From assembly GCA_003141795.1 (NCBI GenBank), contig PLNO01000181.1, positions 7,629-22,665 of the forward strand: DNA of 15,037 bases. Reading direction: 5' to 3'. The notes beneath the pieces were generated by a model, which was not told the origin of the DNA, did no database searches, and was given only the letters and a program-made list of their open reading frames with translations. The translations under genes and the position numbers were made by a program. This DNA comes from Spirochaetaceae bacterium. GTDB lineage: Bacteria; Spirochaetota; Spirochaetia; SZUA-6; Fen-1364. Positions 6,230 through 13,378 of this stretch are shown one piece after another (within the stretch, counting starts at the first letter, position 1; every line of letters starts with the position of its first letter).

Positions 6230-6988
6230 CTAGTATCCTGCCGCAACTCTCAGCCGGGCTCGGTTGTCCTTCAGGACGTCCAAGAGCGTGAGCGTGCCGT
6301 CGGGGCCGGGGAAATTGATGAGCGACACGAACCGCGCCCTGCTCATCGTCTCCCGCAGCGGGGAGGCCACCTCATTGTGCCAGTTGTCCACGAGCAGAGA
6401 CGCCGGGAGCACGCTCAGCTTCGTTATCTGCGCGGCTTCCAGCGGCCCTGGGCCGAACACACCCGCGACGGTGAATCCGAGCTCCTCCATGAGCGGCTGC
6501 TGGAAGACGTGTACGACGACGGGTGCGCCCGCCAACCCCGCGGCGCCGAGCTCAACCTTCCACGAGGAGAGGAAGTCGCTGAGGGCACTGATGCTCCGCG
6601 CAGCCGCGTCGCTCGTTCCCAGCGCCGCGCCGATGGCGAGGAGCGACGCGCGCATCGTGGCAAGGGAGTAGTCGGCATCGACCCTGAGAACGGGGATCTT
6701 CCTGCTCCCCGCGGCATCCGAGAGACGGTCCGCCATCACCTCGAATCCGGTGGTAACGATGAGCTTCGCGCCCGACAGCCGTGCAACGTCCGACGGAACG
6801 AGCTCGTACTCCGCGGGATGACGCAGGCTGGACGGCGCCAGCGTGACGATGTCGGTCGCGCCCGCCGCCGCGGCAAGCGCCGCGGTCCAGGTCGTGGTTG
6901 CGACGACCCGTTGCGGCGCCGCCGGTGCCTGCGCGACGAGCGCGAGGAACAGGGAACAACCGGCCAAAAGCCGGGAGAATCGCTTCAT
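6230..6988 (-). CDS. Divergent metal ABC transporter substrate-binding protein (ZnuA/cluster A-I type)
   Basis: Periplasmic binding protein of 252 residues for the adjacent ABC-3 permease. A signal peptide spans about residues 1-24 (basic MKRFSR, hydrophobic core, cleavage near APA-AP). EYELVPSDVARLSGAKLIV (60-78) matches the family block following the first metal ligand, and His57 fills that ligand position; His160 (VVVHVF) matches the third. The usual second ligand motif (DPHxWLDP) is replaced around 102-112 by VDADYSLATMR, with no His, and the His-rich loop of zinc binders is missing. Only three histidines exist in the precursor; the third, His204 (DNWHN), is in an unusual place. The protein is shorter than the roughly 290-310 residues typical of the family. 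The ATG overlaps the permease stop by 4 bp and has a strong GAGGAGGAG Shine-Dalgarno. The metal is unknown. Confidence 0.8.
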   Translation of the reverse strand: MKRFSRLLAGCSLFLALVAQAPAAPQRVVATTTWTAALAAAAGATDIVTLAPSSLRHPAEYELVPSDVARLSGAKLIVTTGFEVMADRLSDAAGSRKIPVLRVDADYSLATMRASLLAIGAALGTSDAAARSISALSDFLSSWKVELGAAGLAGAPVVVHVFQQPLMEELGFTVAGVFGPGPLEAAQITKLSVLPASLLVDNWHNEVASPLRETMSRARFVSLINFPGPDGTLTLLDVLKDNRARLRVAAGY

Positions 6989-7803
6989 GATCTCCTCCTC
7001 GAGATCCGCCTGTACAGGAGTCCCACGCCCAGGAGACAGGCGGCAATCACGGTCACCGCGGAGCTCGCGGGGACGTCGAGGGCGAGGGACGTGAAAAAAC
7101 CGGCGATGCTGCAGAACGCGCCGATGATGCAGGCCTGGAGAAAGAACCCCCGGGTGCTGCGGGCGGTGAACGATGCGACGATCGCGGGAAGAAGGAGGAT
7201 CGAGTCCAGGAGCAGCGCACCGATGAGCTGCATGAGCAGTGCGACGCTCACGCCGACGAACAGGAGGATGACGGTGGTGAGCGCCCCCTCGTTGACCCCC
7301 GACGCGAAGGCGACCTCCCGATTGAAGAGTACCGCGGACAACCGGGGGAAAAGGAGAACGACGAAAAGAGCGATGGCCAGCGCGTAGGCCGCCGTGAGCA
7401 CGAGGTCGATCCGCGACAGCGAATAGATGCTCCCCCAGAGGATGCCGAACGCGTCCTTTGACGGGACCCCCGCCTTGTAGATGACGGCGAAGGCCAGGCC
7501 TATGGTGAGCACCATGAAGAACGTCGTCGCATATCCCAGGGTGAGCCCGGATTCCCTGGCAAGGCGACCGATGGCCGCGATGATGAGGAGGTCCAGGGCG
7601 AGGCCCGTGAGGAGCGGGTCGATGTGGAGCGCAAGCCCTATGGCCGCTCCCAGGAGCGCCGCATGCATGAGCGTGAAGCGCATCGTCACGAGGTTCAGCC
7701 TCAGCACGAAGACACCGGCGAGGGGGAAGAAGCATCCGGCCAGCACCAGCGCGACGAAGCCGCGGAGGATCGGGGGGTAGGAGAGCGCCTGCACGATGCT
7801 CAT
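6985..7803 (-). CDS. ABC-3 family metal transporter permease (ZnuB/MntB-like)
   Basis: Inner-membrane permease of 272 residues with about eight or nine hydrophobic segments. Family landmarks are LRGFVALVLAGCFFPLAGVFV at the N-terminus, FNREVAFASGV (the usual FDxxxAxxxGV block) in the middle, and the helices MQLIGALLLDSILLLPAIVA and LALDVPASSAVTV near the C-terminus, all characteristic of the Zn/Mn/Fe ABC-3 permeases. It presumably forms a homodimer with two copies of the ATPase encoded just upstream. The ATG overlaps the ATPase stop by 4 bp (ATGA). The open frame extends well upstream, but that portion is a shadow of the ATPase gene. Metal specificity cannot be read from the permease. Confidence 0.9.
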   Translation of the reverse strand: MSIVQALSYPPILRGFVALVLAGCFFPLAGVFVLRLNLVTMRFTLMHAALLGAAIGLALHIDPLLTGLALDLLIIAAIGRLARESGLTLGYATTFFMVLTIGLAFAVIYKAGVPSKDAFGILWGSIYSLSRIDLVLTAAYALAIALFVVLLFPRLSAVLFNREVAFASGVNEGALTTVILLFVGVSVALLMQLIGALLLDSILLLPAIVASFTARSTRGFFLQACIIGAFCSIAGFFTSLALDVPASSAVTVIAACLLGVGLLYRRISRRRS

Positions 7804-8474
7804 GAGCCCTGCCCCGCGAACGCTCCCTCTTCGAGGCGCTCGATCCGCCAGTCCAGGCCCGTGAGCACCTGCGAATCGTGGGACACCATGAGGATCGTGA
7901 TCCCCCGGCGCTCGTTCAGGTCGTGCAGAAGCCCCATGAGCTCCGCGCGGGACGCCGGGTCGAGCGCTGAGGTGGGCTCGTCCAGCAGAAGCACCTTCGG
8001 ATCCTGGCAAAGGCAGCGGGCGATGGACAGCTTCTGCTTCTCACCGCCGGAGAGTCGCGCGTACATGCGGTCCTCCAGGTGAGCGCACCCCGCGGCGTCC
8101 ATTGCCGCGCGCACGCGGCGCCGCTTCTCCCCCCTGCCCTCCCGCAGCATGCACACCCCGATCTCCACGACCTCGCGGCCGGAGACGGGAAAGTCGACGG
8201 AGACTGATTCCTGGTGGACGTAGCCGATCCTGGACCTGATGCGCAACCATTCGCGGGAACCGACCGCCGTTCCCAGGACGCTCACCGAGCCCGAAGTGGC
8301 GCGGACCAATCCCAGGATTGTCTTCACCAGCGTGGTCTTGCCCGCACCGTTGGGGCCTGCCACGATGAGCCTTTCCCCGCAGTCCACGGAGAGGGAAAGG
8401 GCCCTCAAGATGAATGTCGCGTCCCTCTGGATGCTCAGGTTTTCGACGCGAATGCAGCAGTTCGGCTCAGACAC
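7800..8474 (-). CDS. Metal ABC transporter ATP-binding protein (ZnuC/MntB-type)
   Basis: ATPase of 224 residues energising the ABC-3 importer. Walker A GPNGAGKTT is at 40-48, the Q-loop Gln88 lies in YVHQES, then SVDFPVSGREVV (a block typical of Zn/Mn/Fe importers), signature LSGGE at 141-145, Walker B VLLLDEP at 161-167 and the switch His199 (VSHD). The GTG at 8474 is preferred to the upstream ATG at 8492 because the ATG lies on or before the predicted -10 element; the GTG is 7 nt after it and no Shine-Dalgarno is present. The gene starts 48 bp after the sugar permease stop, with no terminator visible between them, so some read-through from the sugar operon is possible. Confidence 0.92.
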   Translation of the reverse strand: MSEPNCCIRVENLSIQRDATFILRALSLSVDCGERLIVAGPNGAGKTTLVKTILGLVRATSGSVSVLGTAVGSREWLRIRSRIGYVHQESVSVDFPVSGREVVEIGVCMLREGRGEKRRRVRAAMDAAGCAHLEDRMYARLSGGEKQKLSIARCLCQDPKVLLLDEPTSALDPASRAELMGLLHDLNERRGITILMVSHDSQVLTGLDWRIERLEEGAFAGQGS

Positions 8475-8481
8475 GATGAGG

Positions 8482-8511
8482 AATAGATACATTCCAGGGC
8501 AGGAAAGTCAA
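8482..8511 (-). promoter_or_regulatory. Promoter of the metal ABC operon, leaderless configuration
   Basis: On the minus strand -35 TTGACT (8506-8511) and -10 TCTATT (8482-8487) are 18 bp apart, then 7 nt to the GTG at 8474. This is the same geometry and the same -35 as the Fur-family gene promoter. TATCTA (8484-8489, spacer 16) is an alternative -10. The imperfect palindrome from GGAAT to ATTCC spanning the -10 could be a regulator site (weak). Confidence 0.5.
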
Positions 8512-8522
8512 TTGCGGTCCCG

Positions 8523-9347
8523 CTACCCCTTCACGGCTCCCGCAGCGATCCCGCGGATGATGTATTTCTGCAACAACAGGTACAGCACGATGATCGGCGT
8601 GGCGGAGAGGATGAGGCTTGCCGCGGACGGCCCGTATTCCCGGAGGAACATCCCGTAGAAGTGGAGCTGCTCGAGCTGCAGGGTCCCGGCCTTCACGACG
8701 ATCAGGGGGAGGAGGAAATCGTTCCAGAGCCACAGCGCGTCGAGGATCACGATCGTCGCGGTGATGGGCATCATGAGGGGAAAGACGACGCGGAAGAACA
8801 CGAAGAACTGCCCGGCGCCGTCGATCGATGCCGCCTCTTCGAGCTCCCGAGGCACGCCTTTGACGAACCCGTGGTACATGAACACCGCAAGCGGTGCGCC
8901 GAGTCCCCAGTACATCGGGATGATCCCCCCGATGTTCGCGAGCTTCAGGTCCGTGGAAAGCCCCACGATCGGCACCATGATGATCTGGAAGGGAATGACC
9001 ATGGCGAAGGCGAAGACGAGGTAGAGGATCCAGGACAGCCTGCCGAAGCTCCGCGCGAGCTTCCACGCCGCCATGGAGCTGACCAGCACGATACCGGCAA
9101 CCCCGAAGACGGTGATGACGGCCGTGTTGAGAAGCGCCCGCGGGAAGCGCATCTCCACCCACGCCTTGACGAAGTTGTCCGACGTGAGGGACGTGGGGGG
9201 GCTGATGGGGTTGAGCTTGATGTCCGCCTCGGGCTTCACGGCATTGTTGAGCACGAAAAGCGCCGGATAGATCCACACGAAGGCGAGGAGGATCATGAAG
9301 ACCTCGAAGACGACGAGCGATGCCTTGCGGCGTCCGGCGGATCTCAC
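8523..9347 (-). CDS. Sugar ABC transporter permease, MalG-like
   Basis: Second inner-membrane subunit of a carbohydrate (CUT1-type) importer, 274 residues and six hydrophobic segments. The cytoplasmic coupling loop reads ELEEAASIDGAGQFFVFFRV (168-187), the EAA motif that docks on the ATPase, followed by FPLMMP. The family's C-terminal pattern (LWNDFLLPL, then GPSAASLILSATP) is also present. The start is GTG 9347, overlapping the MalF-like gene stop by 4 bp (GTGA), with a GGGAGGTG Shine-Dalgarno 5 nt upstream. The substrate is probably a maltodextrin or related alpha-glucoside, inferred from the neighbouring malQ. Confidence 0.93.
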   Translation of the reverse strand: MRSAGRRKASLVVFEVFMILLAFVWIYPALFVLNNAVKPEADIKLNPISPPTSLTSDNFVKAWVEMRFPRALLNTAVITVFGVAGIVLVSSMAAWKLARSFGRLSWILYLVFAFAMVIPFQIIMVPIVGLSTDLKLANIGGIIPMYWGLGAPLAVFMYHGFVKGVPRELEEAASIDGAGQFFVFFRVVFPLMMPITATIVILDALWLWNDFLLPLIVVKAGTLQLEQLHFYGMFLREYGPSAASLILSATPIIVLYLLLQKYIIRGIAAGAVKG

Positions 9348-10867
9348 AGCTGCACCTCCCGCCTCTTGCTGATGGAGAGCTGGACCCCCGTCACCAGCGC
9401 GATGAGGAGAAAGAGGATGATGGCTTTCGCCGTGCCCAGCCCCGCCTGCTTCTTGGCGAAAGCGTCGAAGAAGATATCCATCACGAAGGGGACCGTTCCT
9501 GTCGCGTACCCCGAGGGACCCTGCAGCGCGTAGACGAGGTCGAAGCTCTTCAGGGAGTTGGAGAGGCTGAGGAACAGGCAGATCGTGAAAGCGGGCACCA
9601 GCAGCGGGAGGGTGATGTGGCGCAGACGCGTCCAGAACCGTGTCCCGTCGATGCTTGCCGCCTCCAGGACATCCGTGGGCACGGTGGACATCCCTGCAAG
9701 GTAGATGACCATCAGGTAGCCCGCCTGCTGCCACACCTGGACCATGACGATGAGCCAGGGCGCCTTGGCGGGGTCTCCCATCCACAGCTCGATGCCGGTG
9801 AGCTTCGGGAGCAGGTTGTAGAACACGAACGACCATACCAGCGCGACGATGATCATCGACAGCACATTGGGCAGAAAAAAGATCGATCGGAGCGCCTTCT
9901 GGCTCTTGATCCCGCTGTCCAGGGCGAGGGCAAGAAAGAAGGCGATCAGGTTGCTGAGGATCACGTTCCAGAAGGTGAAGAACAGCGTGAATCCCACGAC
10001 TCCCATCTCGAACTTCCGCTGGACCCAGTTCGTGGCGAGCATCTGCTTCATCTCTCCGAGTGCGAAGATCTCCTGCGACGCCCCGCGCACCTCCGCCACG
10101 CCCGCGGCGGTGAAACGGTTGTCGCGGAGAAACGCTGTGACAGCCTCCTCCAGGGCGGCGCTGTTCTTCGAAAGCCCGGCGGATTTCACCGACGAGATGA
10201 ACGCATCCACAGCCTCTGAGGGTACAGTCTTCTCCGCATCGATCTCCGGCAGGAGCCAGATGCGGTCCTCGAGCCCGAGCTCCTCGTAGCGGGGCTGCAG
10301 AACGTAGGAGTCATCCTTCAGCGTGTAGAACCGGGAGGCGAAGTCCCGGTCCGCTGCACCCGTGAGGTTCTTCAGGAAGCGTTTCTCGTAGTCGTCTCGG
10401 GAAATGCGCGCGGGGAGGTCGGAGTCGGCGTTGTAACTGGTCTTCGTGAACATGTGGGGATAGAAACGCTGCTCGACCCTGCCGGAGAAGATCTGCGCGT
10501 AATTGGCGAAGCCGACGACCCGGTAGTTATCCGGCTCGTACCCGATATGGCGCAGGATCCTCTGGAGCTTGTAGCGCGCGATGCCCGTGACGTACAGCCG
10601 CTTGTAGCGGTTGTCCGCGGCATCCAGCCTGTAGGTGGTGGCGAGAAAGGCGCGATCCGATGCGGAGTCCACTCTGGCGAGGATCCGGGATTCGAACTCG
10701 GCCTTCGGCATGCTGATCGGCGTCCGGGGGGTGAGCCCGTCCCAGTTGGTGAAGGAGATCCTGATGCCTTGAGCGAAAGGATAGAGGAAAAAAACAGCGT
10801 AGAGGAGGAGCGCGGGAAGTACGAAGACGGCGAAATAGGAGACGACCTTGATCCTCGGCTGCACCAT
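9344..10867 (-). CDS. Sugar ABC transporter permease, MalF-like, with a very large extracytoplasmic insertion
   Basis: First permease subunit of the sugar importer. At 507 residues it is far longer than the usual 290-310 of CUT1 permeases. Helix 1 (about 10-32) ends in GIRISFTNWDG, then about 240 mainly hydrophilic residues (43-285) precede the next helix at about 287-316. The familiar block VVGFANYAQIF (117-127) sits within this region, so there appear to be two inserts, about 65 residues before it and about 150 after it. The rest is normal: four or five further helices and the EAA loop EAASIDGTRFWTRLRHITLPLL (402-423). E. coli MalF also carries a large periplasmic loop that contacts the binding protein; homology of the two loops is not evident. 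The start has an AAAGGAG Shine-Dalgarno 9-10 nt upstream. Confidence 0.92.
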   Translation of the reverse strand: MVQPRIKVVSYFAVFVLPALLLYAVFFLYPFAQGIRISFTNWDGLTPRTPISMPKAEFESRILARVDSASDRAFLATTYRLDAADNRYKRLYVTGIARYKLQRILRHIGYEPDNYRVVGFANYAQIFSGRVEQRFYPHMFTKTSYNADSDLPARISRDDYEKRFLKNLTGAADRDFASRFYTLKDDSYVLQPRYEELGLEDRIWLLPEIDAEKTVPSEAVDAFISSVKSAGLSKNSAALEEAVTAFLRDNRFTAAGVAEVRGASQEIFALGEMKQMLATNWVQRKFEMGVVGFTLFFTFWNVILSNLIAFFLALALDSGIKSQKALRSIFFLPNVLSMIIVALVWSFVFYNLLPKLTGIELWMGDPAKAPWLIVMVQVWQQAGYLMVIYLAGMSTVPTDVLEAASIDGTRFWTRLRHITLPLLVPAFTICLFLSLSNSLKSFDLVYALQGPSGYATGTVPFVMDIFFDAFAKKQAGLGTAKAIILFLLIALVTGVQLSISKRREVQL

Positions 10868-10882
10868 GACGCGCGCTCCTTT

Positions 10883-10918
10883 GGACGACCGGGGAGGCGT
10901 TCCGCCTCCCCGGGGTCC
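10883..10918 (-). promoter_or_regulatory. Stable hairpin between binding-protein and permease genes
   Basis: An 11-bp perfect stem (10889-10899 with 10903-10913, CCGGGGAGGCG pairing with CGCCTCCCCGG) has a 3-nt loop and is extended by a second 4-bp stem (10883-10886 with 10915-10918) across small bulges. It fills the 72-bp gap. No T-run follows on the minus strand, so it is more likely an mRNA 3'-end stabiliser or partial attenuator that keeps binding protein in excess over permease than a full terminator. Confidence 0.65.
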
Positions 10919-10939
10919 GACGACATCGAGATCAGGGTA

Positions 10940-12172
10940 CTACTTCTTGAGAGACTCCGCCCACATCCTGTCCATGTCGGCAATCACGTCTGCGCCGGTC
11001 TTCTTGCCGAACACGTACGCGAGCGCGCCGTTCTTGGCGCCGTCCTCGAAGACGTTCGTGGGGTACATGGAGAAGGCCCACGGATAGGCGCCGTTCTTGC
11101 CGACGTTCTTCATCAGGTCGCCGAACGGAGGCTTGAGGGAGGACTGATCGGCTCCCTTGAAGTCGGAGGTGAGCTTGCAGTCCCGGGTCCAAATCTTGAC
11201 CGCGGCGGGGGTTGCGAGCCACGTGAGAAACTTCTGCGCCGCGGCCTGCTTCTCGGGGGTAGCCTGGGAGGAGATACCGAACGTGGAATCGACGTCCGCG
11301 TAGAACTTGTTGATCGACGCCGTGTTGGAAACGGGGAACGGGATGAAGCCCGCGTTCAGCTTCGGATTTGCGTCGATGGCGGCGCCGTACGACCACAGGC
11401 CCTGGACCATCATCGCGTCCTTGCCTGATGCGAAGGCGGCTGCCTGCTCCGAATAGGCCATTTCCTGTGCGTTGTCGTCCATGTTGGCCTTGTAGAAATC
11501 GATGATGGAGAACAGACGGCTCGTGTCGACCACGCCGAAGCTCGTCTCTCCCGCGTTCATGTCGGCCACGAACTTGGGCGCCGCGATCTTCTTCTCAGCG
11601 AGGAGAGTCGTGTGGACGAGCGTGATGAAGTGGCCGATGGACCAGTTTTCCTTCAGAAGGCCCGCGAACGGGGTGACGCCCTTGTCCCTCAAGGTCTTGG
11701 CGACGCGCTCCAGCTCCCGGTAGGTGGTGGGCGGCTGCAGCTTGTACTTGGCGAAGATGTCCTTGTTGTAGACGATCCCGATGCCGGCGAAATCCATGGG
11801 GAGCGCCCACTGCTTTCCGTCCCAGGTGACGGCGGGCTTGGCCGAATCGATGACCTTGCCGAGGACGGCGGTCTTGGAGAGATCCACGAGGTAGCCCTTC
11901 TCCGCGTACTCGAACACGCGGCTGTAGGACTGCATCTGCAGGATCTCCGACAGCGTGCCCGCCGCGGCCCTGGCCGACATGGTTGCATCGGCGTCATTGG
12001 GAACGATCAGCAGGCTGATGGTGATGCCGGGGTTCGCCTTGGTGAAGGCGTCGGTCAGGTTCTTCAGCCCTGCCTGGATCTCCTGCTTATAATAGTACAT
12101 CTCGAGCTGCTGTGCTCCGAGGGATCCTGTCAGGCAGACGGCGAGGATCACGAACACGAGGAATCTCTTCAT
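10940..12172 (-). CDS. Sugar ABC transporter substrate-binding protein
   Basis: Extracytoplasmic carbohydrate-binding protein (cluster B, family 1) of 410 residues. A signal peptide spans 1-20 (MKRF, hydrophobic core, cleavage at SLGA-QQ); Cys13 is not in a convincing lipobox. The mature domain shows the typical DAFTKANPGITISL start (41-54), WALPMDFAGIGIVYNKDIF (122-140, the lobe-bridging block), and a C-terminal MYPTNVFEDGAKNGALAYVFGKKTGADVIADMDRMW helix region. ATG 12172 is set by the Shine-Dalgarno AAGGAGG and the signal peptide; the open frame continues 37 codons upstream into the leader. The first gene of the sugar operon, it is transcribed from a strong promoter facing the lacI gene. 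The ligand is probably an alpha-glucan oligosaccharide, by context only. Confidence 0.93.
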   Translation of the reverse strand: MKRFLVFVILAVCLTGSLGAQQLEMYYYKQEIQAGLKNLTDAFTKANPGITISLLIVPNDADATMSARAAAGTLSEILQMQSYSRVFEYAEKGYLVDLSKTAVLGKVIDSAKPAVTWDGKQWALPMDFAGIGIVYNKDIFAKYKLQPPTTYRELERVAKTLRDKGVTPFAGLLKENWSIGHFITLVHTTLLAEKKIAAPKFVADMNAGETSFGVVDTSRLFSIIDFYKANMDDNAQEMAYSEQAAAFASGKDAMMVQGLWSYGAAIDANPKLNAGFIPFPVSNTASINKFYADVDSTFGISSQATPEKQAAAQKFLTWLATPAAVKIWTRDCKLTSDFKGADQSSLKPPFGDLMKNVGKNGAYPWAFSMYPTNVFEDGAKNGALAYVFGKKTGADVIADMDRMWAESLKK

Positions 12173-12193
12173 ACTCCACCTCCTTGGGCTTGC

Positions 12194-12210
12194 TCCCCCC
12201 GACGGGGGGA
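12194..12210 (-). promoter_or_regulatory. Leader hairpin next to the binding-protein ribosome-binding site
   Basis: TCCCCCC pairs with GGGGGGA (7 bp, 12194-12200 with 12204-12210) around a 3-nt loop. On the transcript it lies about 20 nt before the ATG at 12172, just upstream of the AAGGAGG site, so it could influence ribosome access in the roughly 120-nt leader. Function is inference. Confidence 0.4.
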
Positions 12211-12254
12211 ATGTGCGAGGGCCTTTGAAAAGGGCGGGACGAGCGAAAGATGAC

Positions 12255-12283
12255 TTGCGTTTCATCCTTCTGTAATGTAACAT
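12255..12283 (+). promoter_or_regulatory. Probable promoter of the lacI-malQ operon
   Basis: -35 TTGCGT (12255-12260), 17-bp spacer, -10 TAACAT (12278-12283). The predicted start near 12290 falls on the AACCGGTT operator and leaves a leader of about 60 nt to the ATG at 12353. Confidence 0.4.
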
Positions 12284-12286
12284 TAC
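12272..12286. promoter_or_regulatory. 15-bp perfect palindrome in the divergent promoter region
   Basis: GTAATGT and ACATTAC are perfect inverted 7-bp arms around one base. It overlaps the predicted -10 of the lacI promoter and lies adjacent to the AACCGGTT site; a third small palindrome, TTACGTAA (12283-12290), bridges them. It could be a second regulator site. Confidence 0.45.
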
Positions 12287-12288
12287 GT

Positions 12289-12296
12289 AACCGGTT
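12289..12296. promoter_or_regulatory. Candidate LacI-family operator AACCGGTT
   Basis: A perfect 8-bp palindrome with the central CpG typical of LacI-family operators, extended one mismatch out to GTAACCGGTTGC. It sits at the predicted transcription starts of both the sugar operon (about 12295, minus) and the lacI-malQ operon (about 12290, plus). Confidence 0.55.
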
Positions 12297-12301
12297 GCAT
12301 A

Positions 12302-12329
12302 AGAATAACAGACCGGTGGCCGGTGTCAA
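12302..12329 (-). promoter_or_regulatory. Sugar ABC operon promoter
   Basis: On the minus strand a consensus -35 TTGACA (12324-12329), 16-bp spacer and -10 TATTCT (12302-12307). The predicted start near 12295 lies on the AACCGGTT operator. This is the best -35 match in the window. Confidence 0.65.
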
Positions 12330-12352
12330 GTGAATTTCTCGAGGCGGACGGG

Positions 12353-13378
12353 ATGGAGCGGAAGAAAAAGATCACGATCTACGACATAGCACGCCTCGCG
12401 GGGGTGACCACGGCCACCGTCTCCCGCGTGATGAACGGCAAGCCGGGGATATCGGCCGCCACGCGGGACAGGGTGACCGCCGTGATGCGCGAGCAGCGCT
12501 ACTTCCCCTCCGCCGCGGCCTCGGGGTTGCGCAAGAAGAGGACGCGGGAGATCGGCATCCTCTCCCCGTTCTTCATCGGGGACTTCTTCCTCAAGATCTT
12601 CGAGAGCCTGCATCGCCAGCTCAAGGATTTCGACCTCATCCTCTACAACGCCCAGACCCCCGCGCACAGGCAGGAGGTCATCGACCGGATCGTCGCGGAG
12701 GAGAAGCTCTGCGCCCTCATCGTGGCAAGCACACCGATCCTGCTCCAGGAGGAGATGACGCTCTCGGGGCTGCGGATCCCCATCGTCATGCTGGAAGCGC
12801 GGCATCCCACCTACAGCTCGGTGGACTACGACCACCAGATCGGGGCTTTCAAGGCGGTGAGCCATCTCATAGAGCTGGGCCACCGGGACATTGCGATCGT
12901 CGGCGGCAAGCCTGAAACGCGGCTGTACTCGCCCATCGGCAAGGAGAGGCTCAAGGGATACCGCATGGCGCTAGCCATGGCGGGCATCCCCGCCAAAGAC
13001 GACTACGTCATGAGCGGGGACTGGACGAGCGTGGACGCGCGGGAAGGTGCCCGTACGCTCCTGCAGAGCAGGAAGCCGCCTACGGCGATCTTCGCCACCT
13101 CCGACGTGCAGGCCGCAGGCGTGCTCATGGCCGCAATGGAGGCAGGGATGCGGGTCCCGCAGGACCTCTCCGTCGTGGGCTACGACAACATCCCCTTCGC
13201 CGAGTTCCTCTCCCTCACCACCATGTGGCAGCACCACGACCTTCTTGCCCGCAACGCGACGAACCTGCTCCTGGAAGAGATGCACACGGGCATCCGTACC
13301 GGCGAGCACGTCATCCTCCAACCCGAGCTCGTCACGCGCGCATCCACCGCGGCGCCCCGCCAGGCCCGACGGAAATGA
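12353..13378 (+). CDS. LacI-family transcriptional repressor
   Basis: Sugar-responsive repressor of 341 residues. The N-terminal helix-turn-helix ITIYDIARLAGVTTATVSRVMNG (7-29) and hinge region (about 50-62, with FPSAAASGLRKK) are followed by a periplasmic-binding-protein-like core. In the core VDYDHQIGAFKAVSHLIELGHRDIAIVGG (157-185) and DLSVVGYDNIPFAEFLSLTTMWQ (271-293) are family landmarks. ATG 12353 is chosen because the HTH begins at the usual distance and GAGG lies 9 nt upstream; the GTG at 12323 in the same frame is unlikely. Its position, divergent from the sugar importer and coupled to malQ, marks it as the local regulator of alpha-glucan uptake and breakdown, probably binding AACCGGTT. 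The inducer is unknown. Confidence 0.95.
   Translation: MERKKKITIYDIARLAGVTTATVSRVMNGKPGISAATRDRVTAVMREQRYFPSAAASGLRKKRTREIGILSPFFIGDFFLKIFESLHRQLKDFDLILYNAQTPAHRQEVIDRIVAEEKLCALIVASTPILLQEEMTLSGLRIPIVMLEARHPTYSSVDYDHQIGAFKAVSHLIELGHRDIAIVGGKPETRLYSPIGKERLKGYRMALAMAGIPAKDDYVMSGDWTSVDAREGARTLLQSRKPPTAIFATSDVQAAGVLMAAMEAGMRVPQDLSVVGYDNIPFAEFLSLTTMWQHHDLLARNATNLLLEEMHTGIRTGEHVILQPELVTRASTAAPRQARRK

Noticed and set aside
6188..7387. Plus-strand open frame (399 codons) opposite the metal ABC genes
   Set aside because: Arg/Gly/Glu-rich low-complexity product with no domains, antisense to a permease and binding protein that show clear family motifs.
7804..8010. N-terminal extension of the ABC-3 permease
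   Set aside because: The extra residues read through the ATPase gene in the wrong frame; the ATG at 7803 forms a standard ATGA overlap.
10454..11428. Plus-strand open frame of 324 codons across the MalF and binding-protein genes
   Set aside because: Antisense shadow spanning two real genes and the intergenic hairpin; no domain or start signal.
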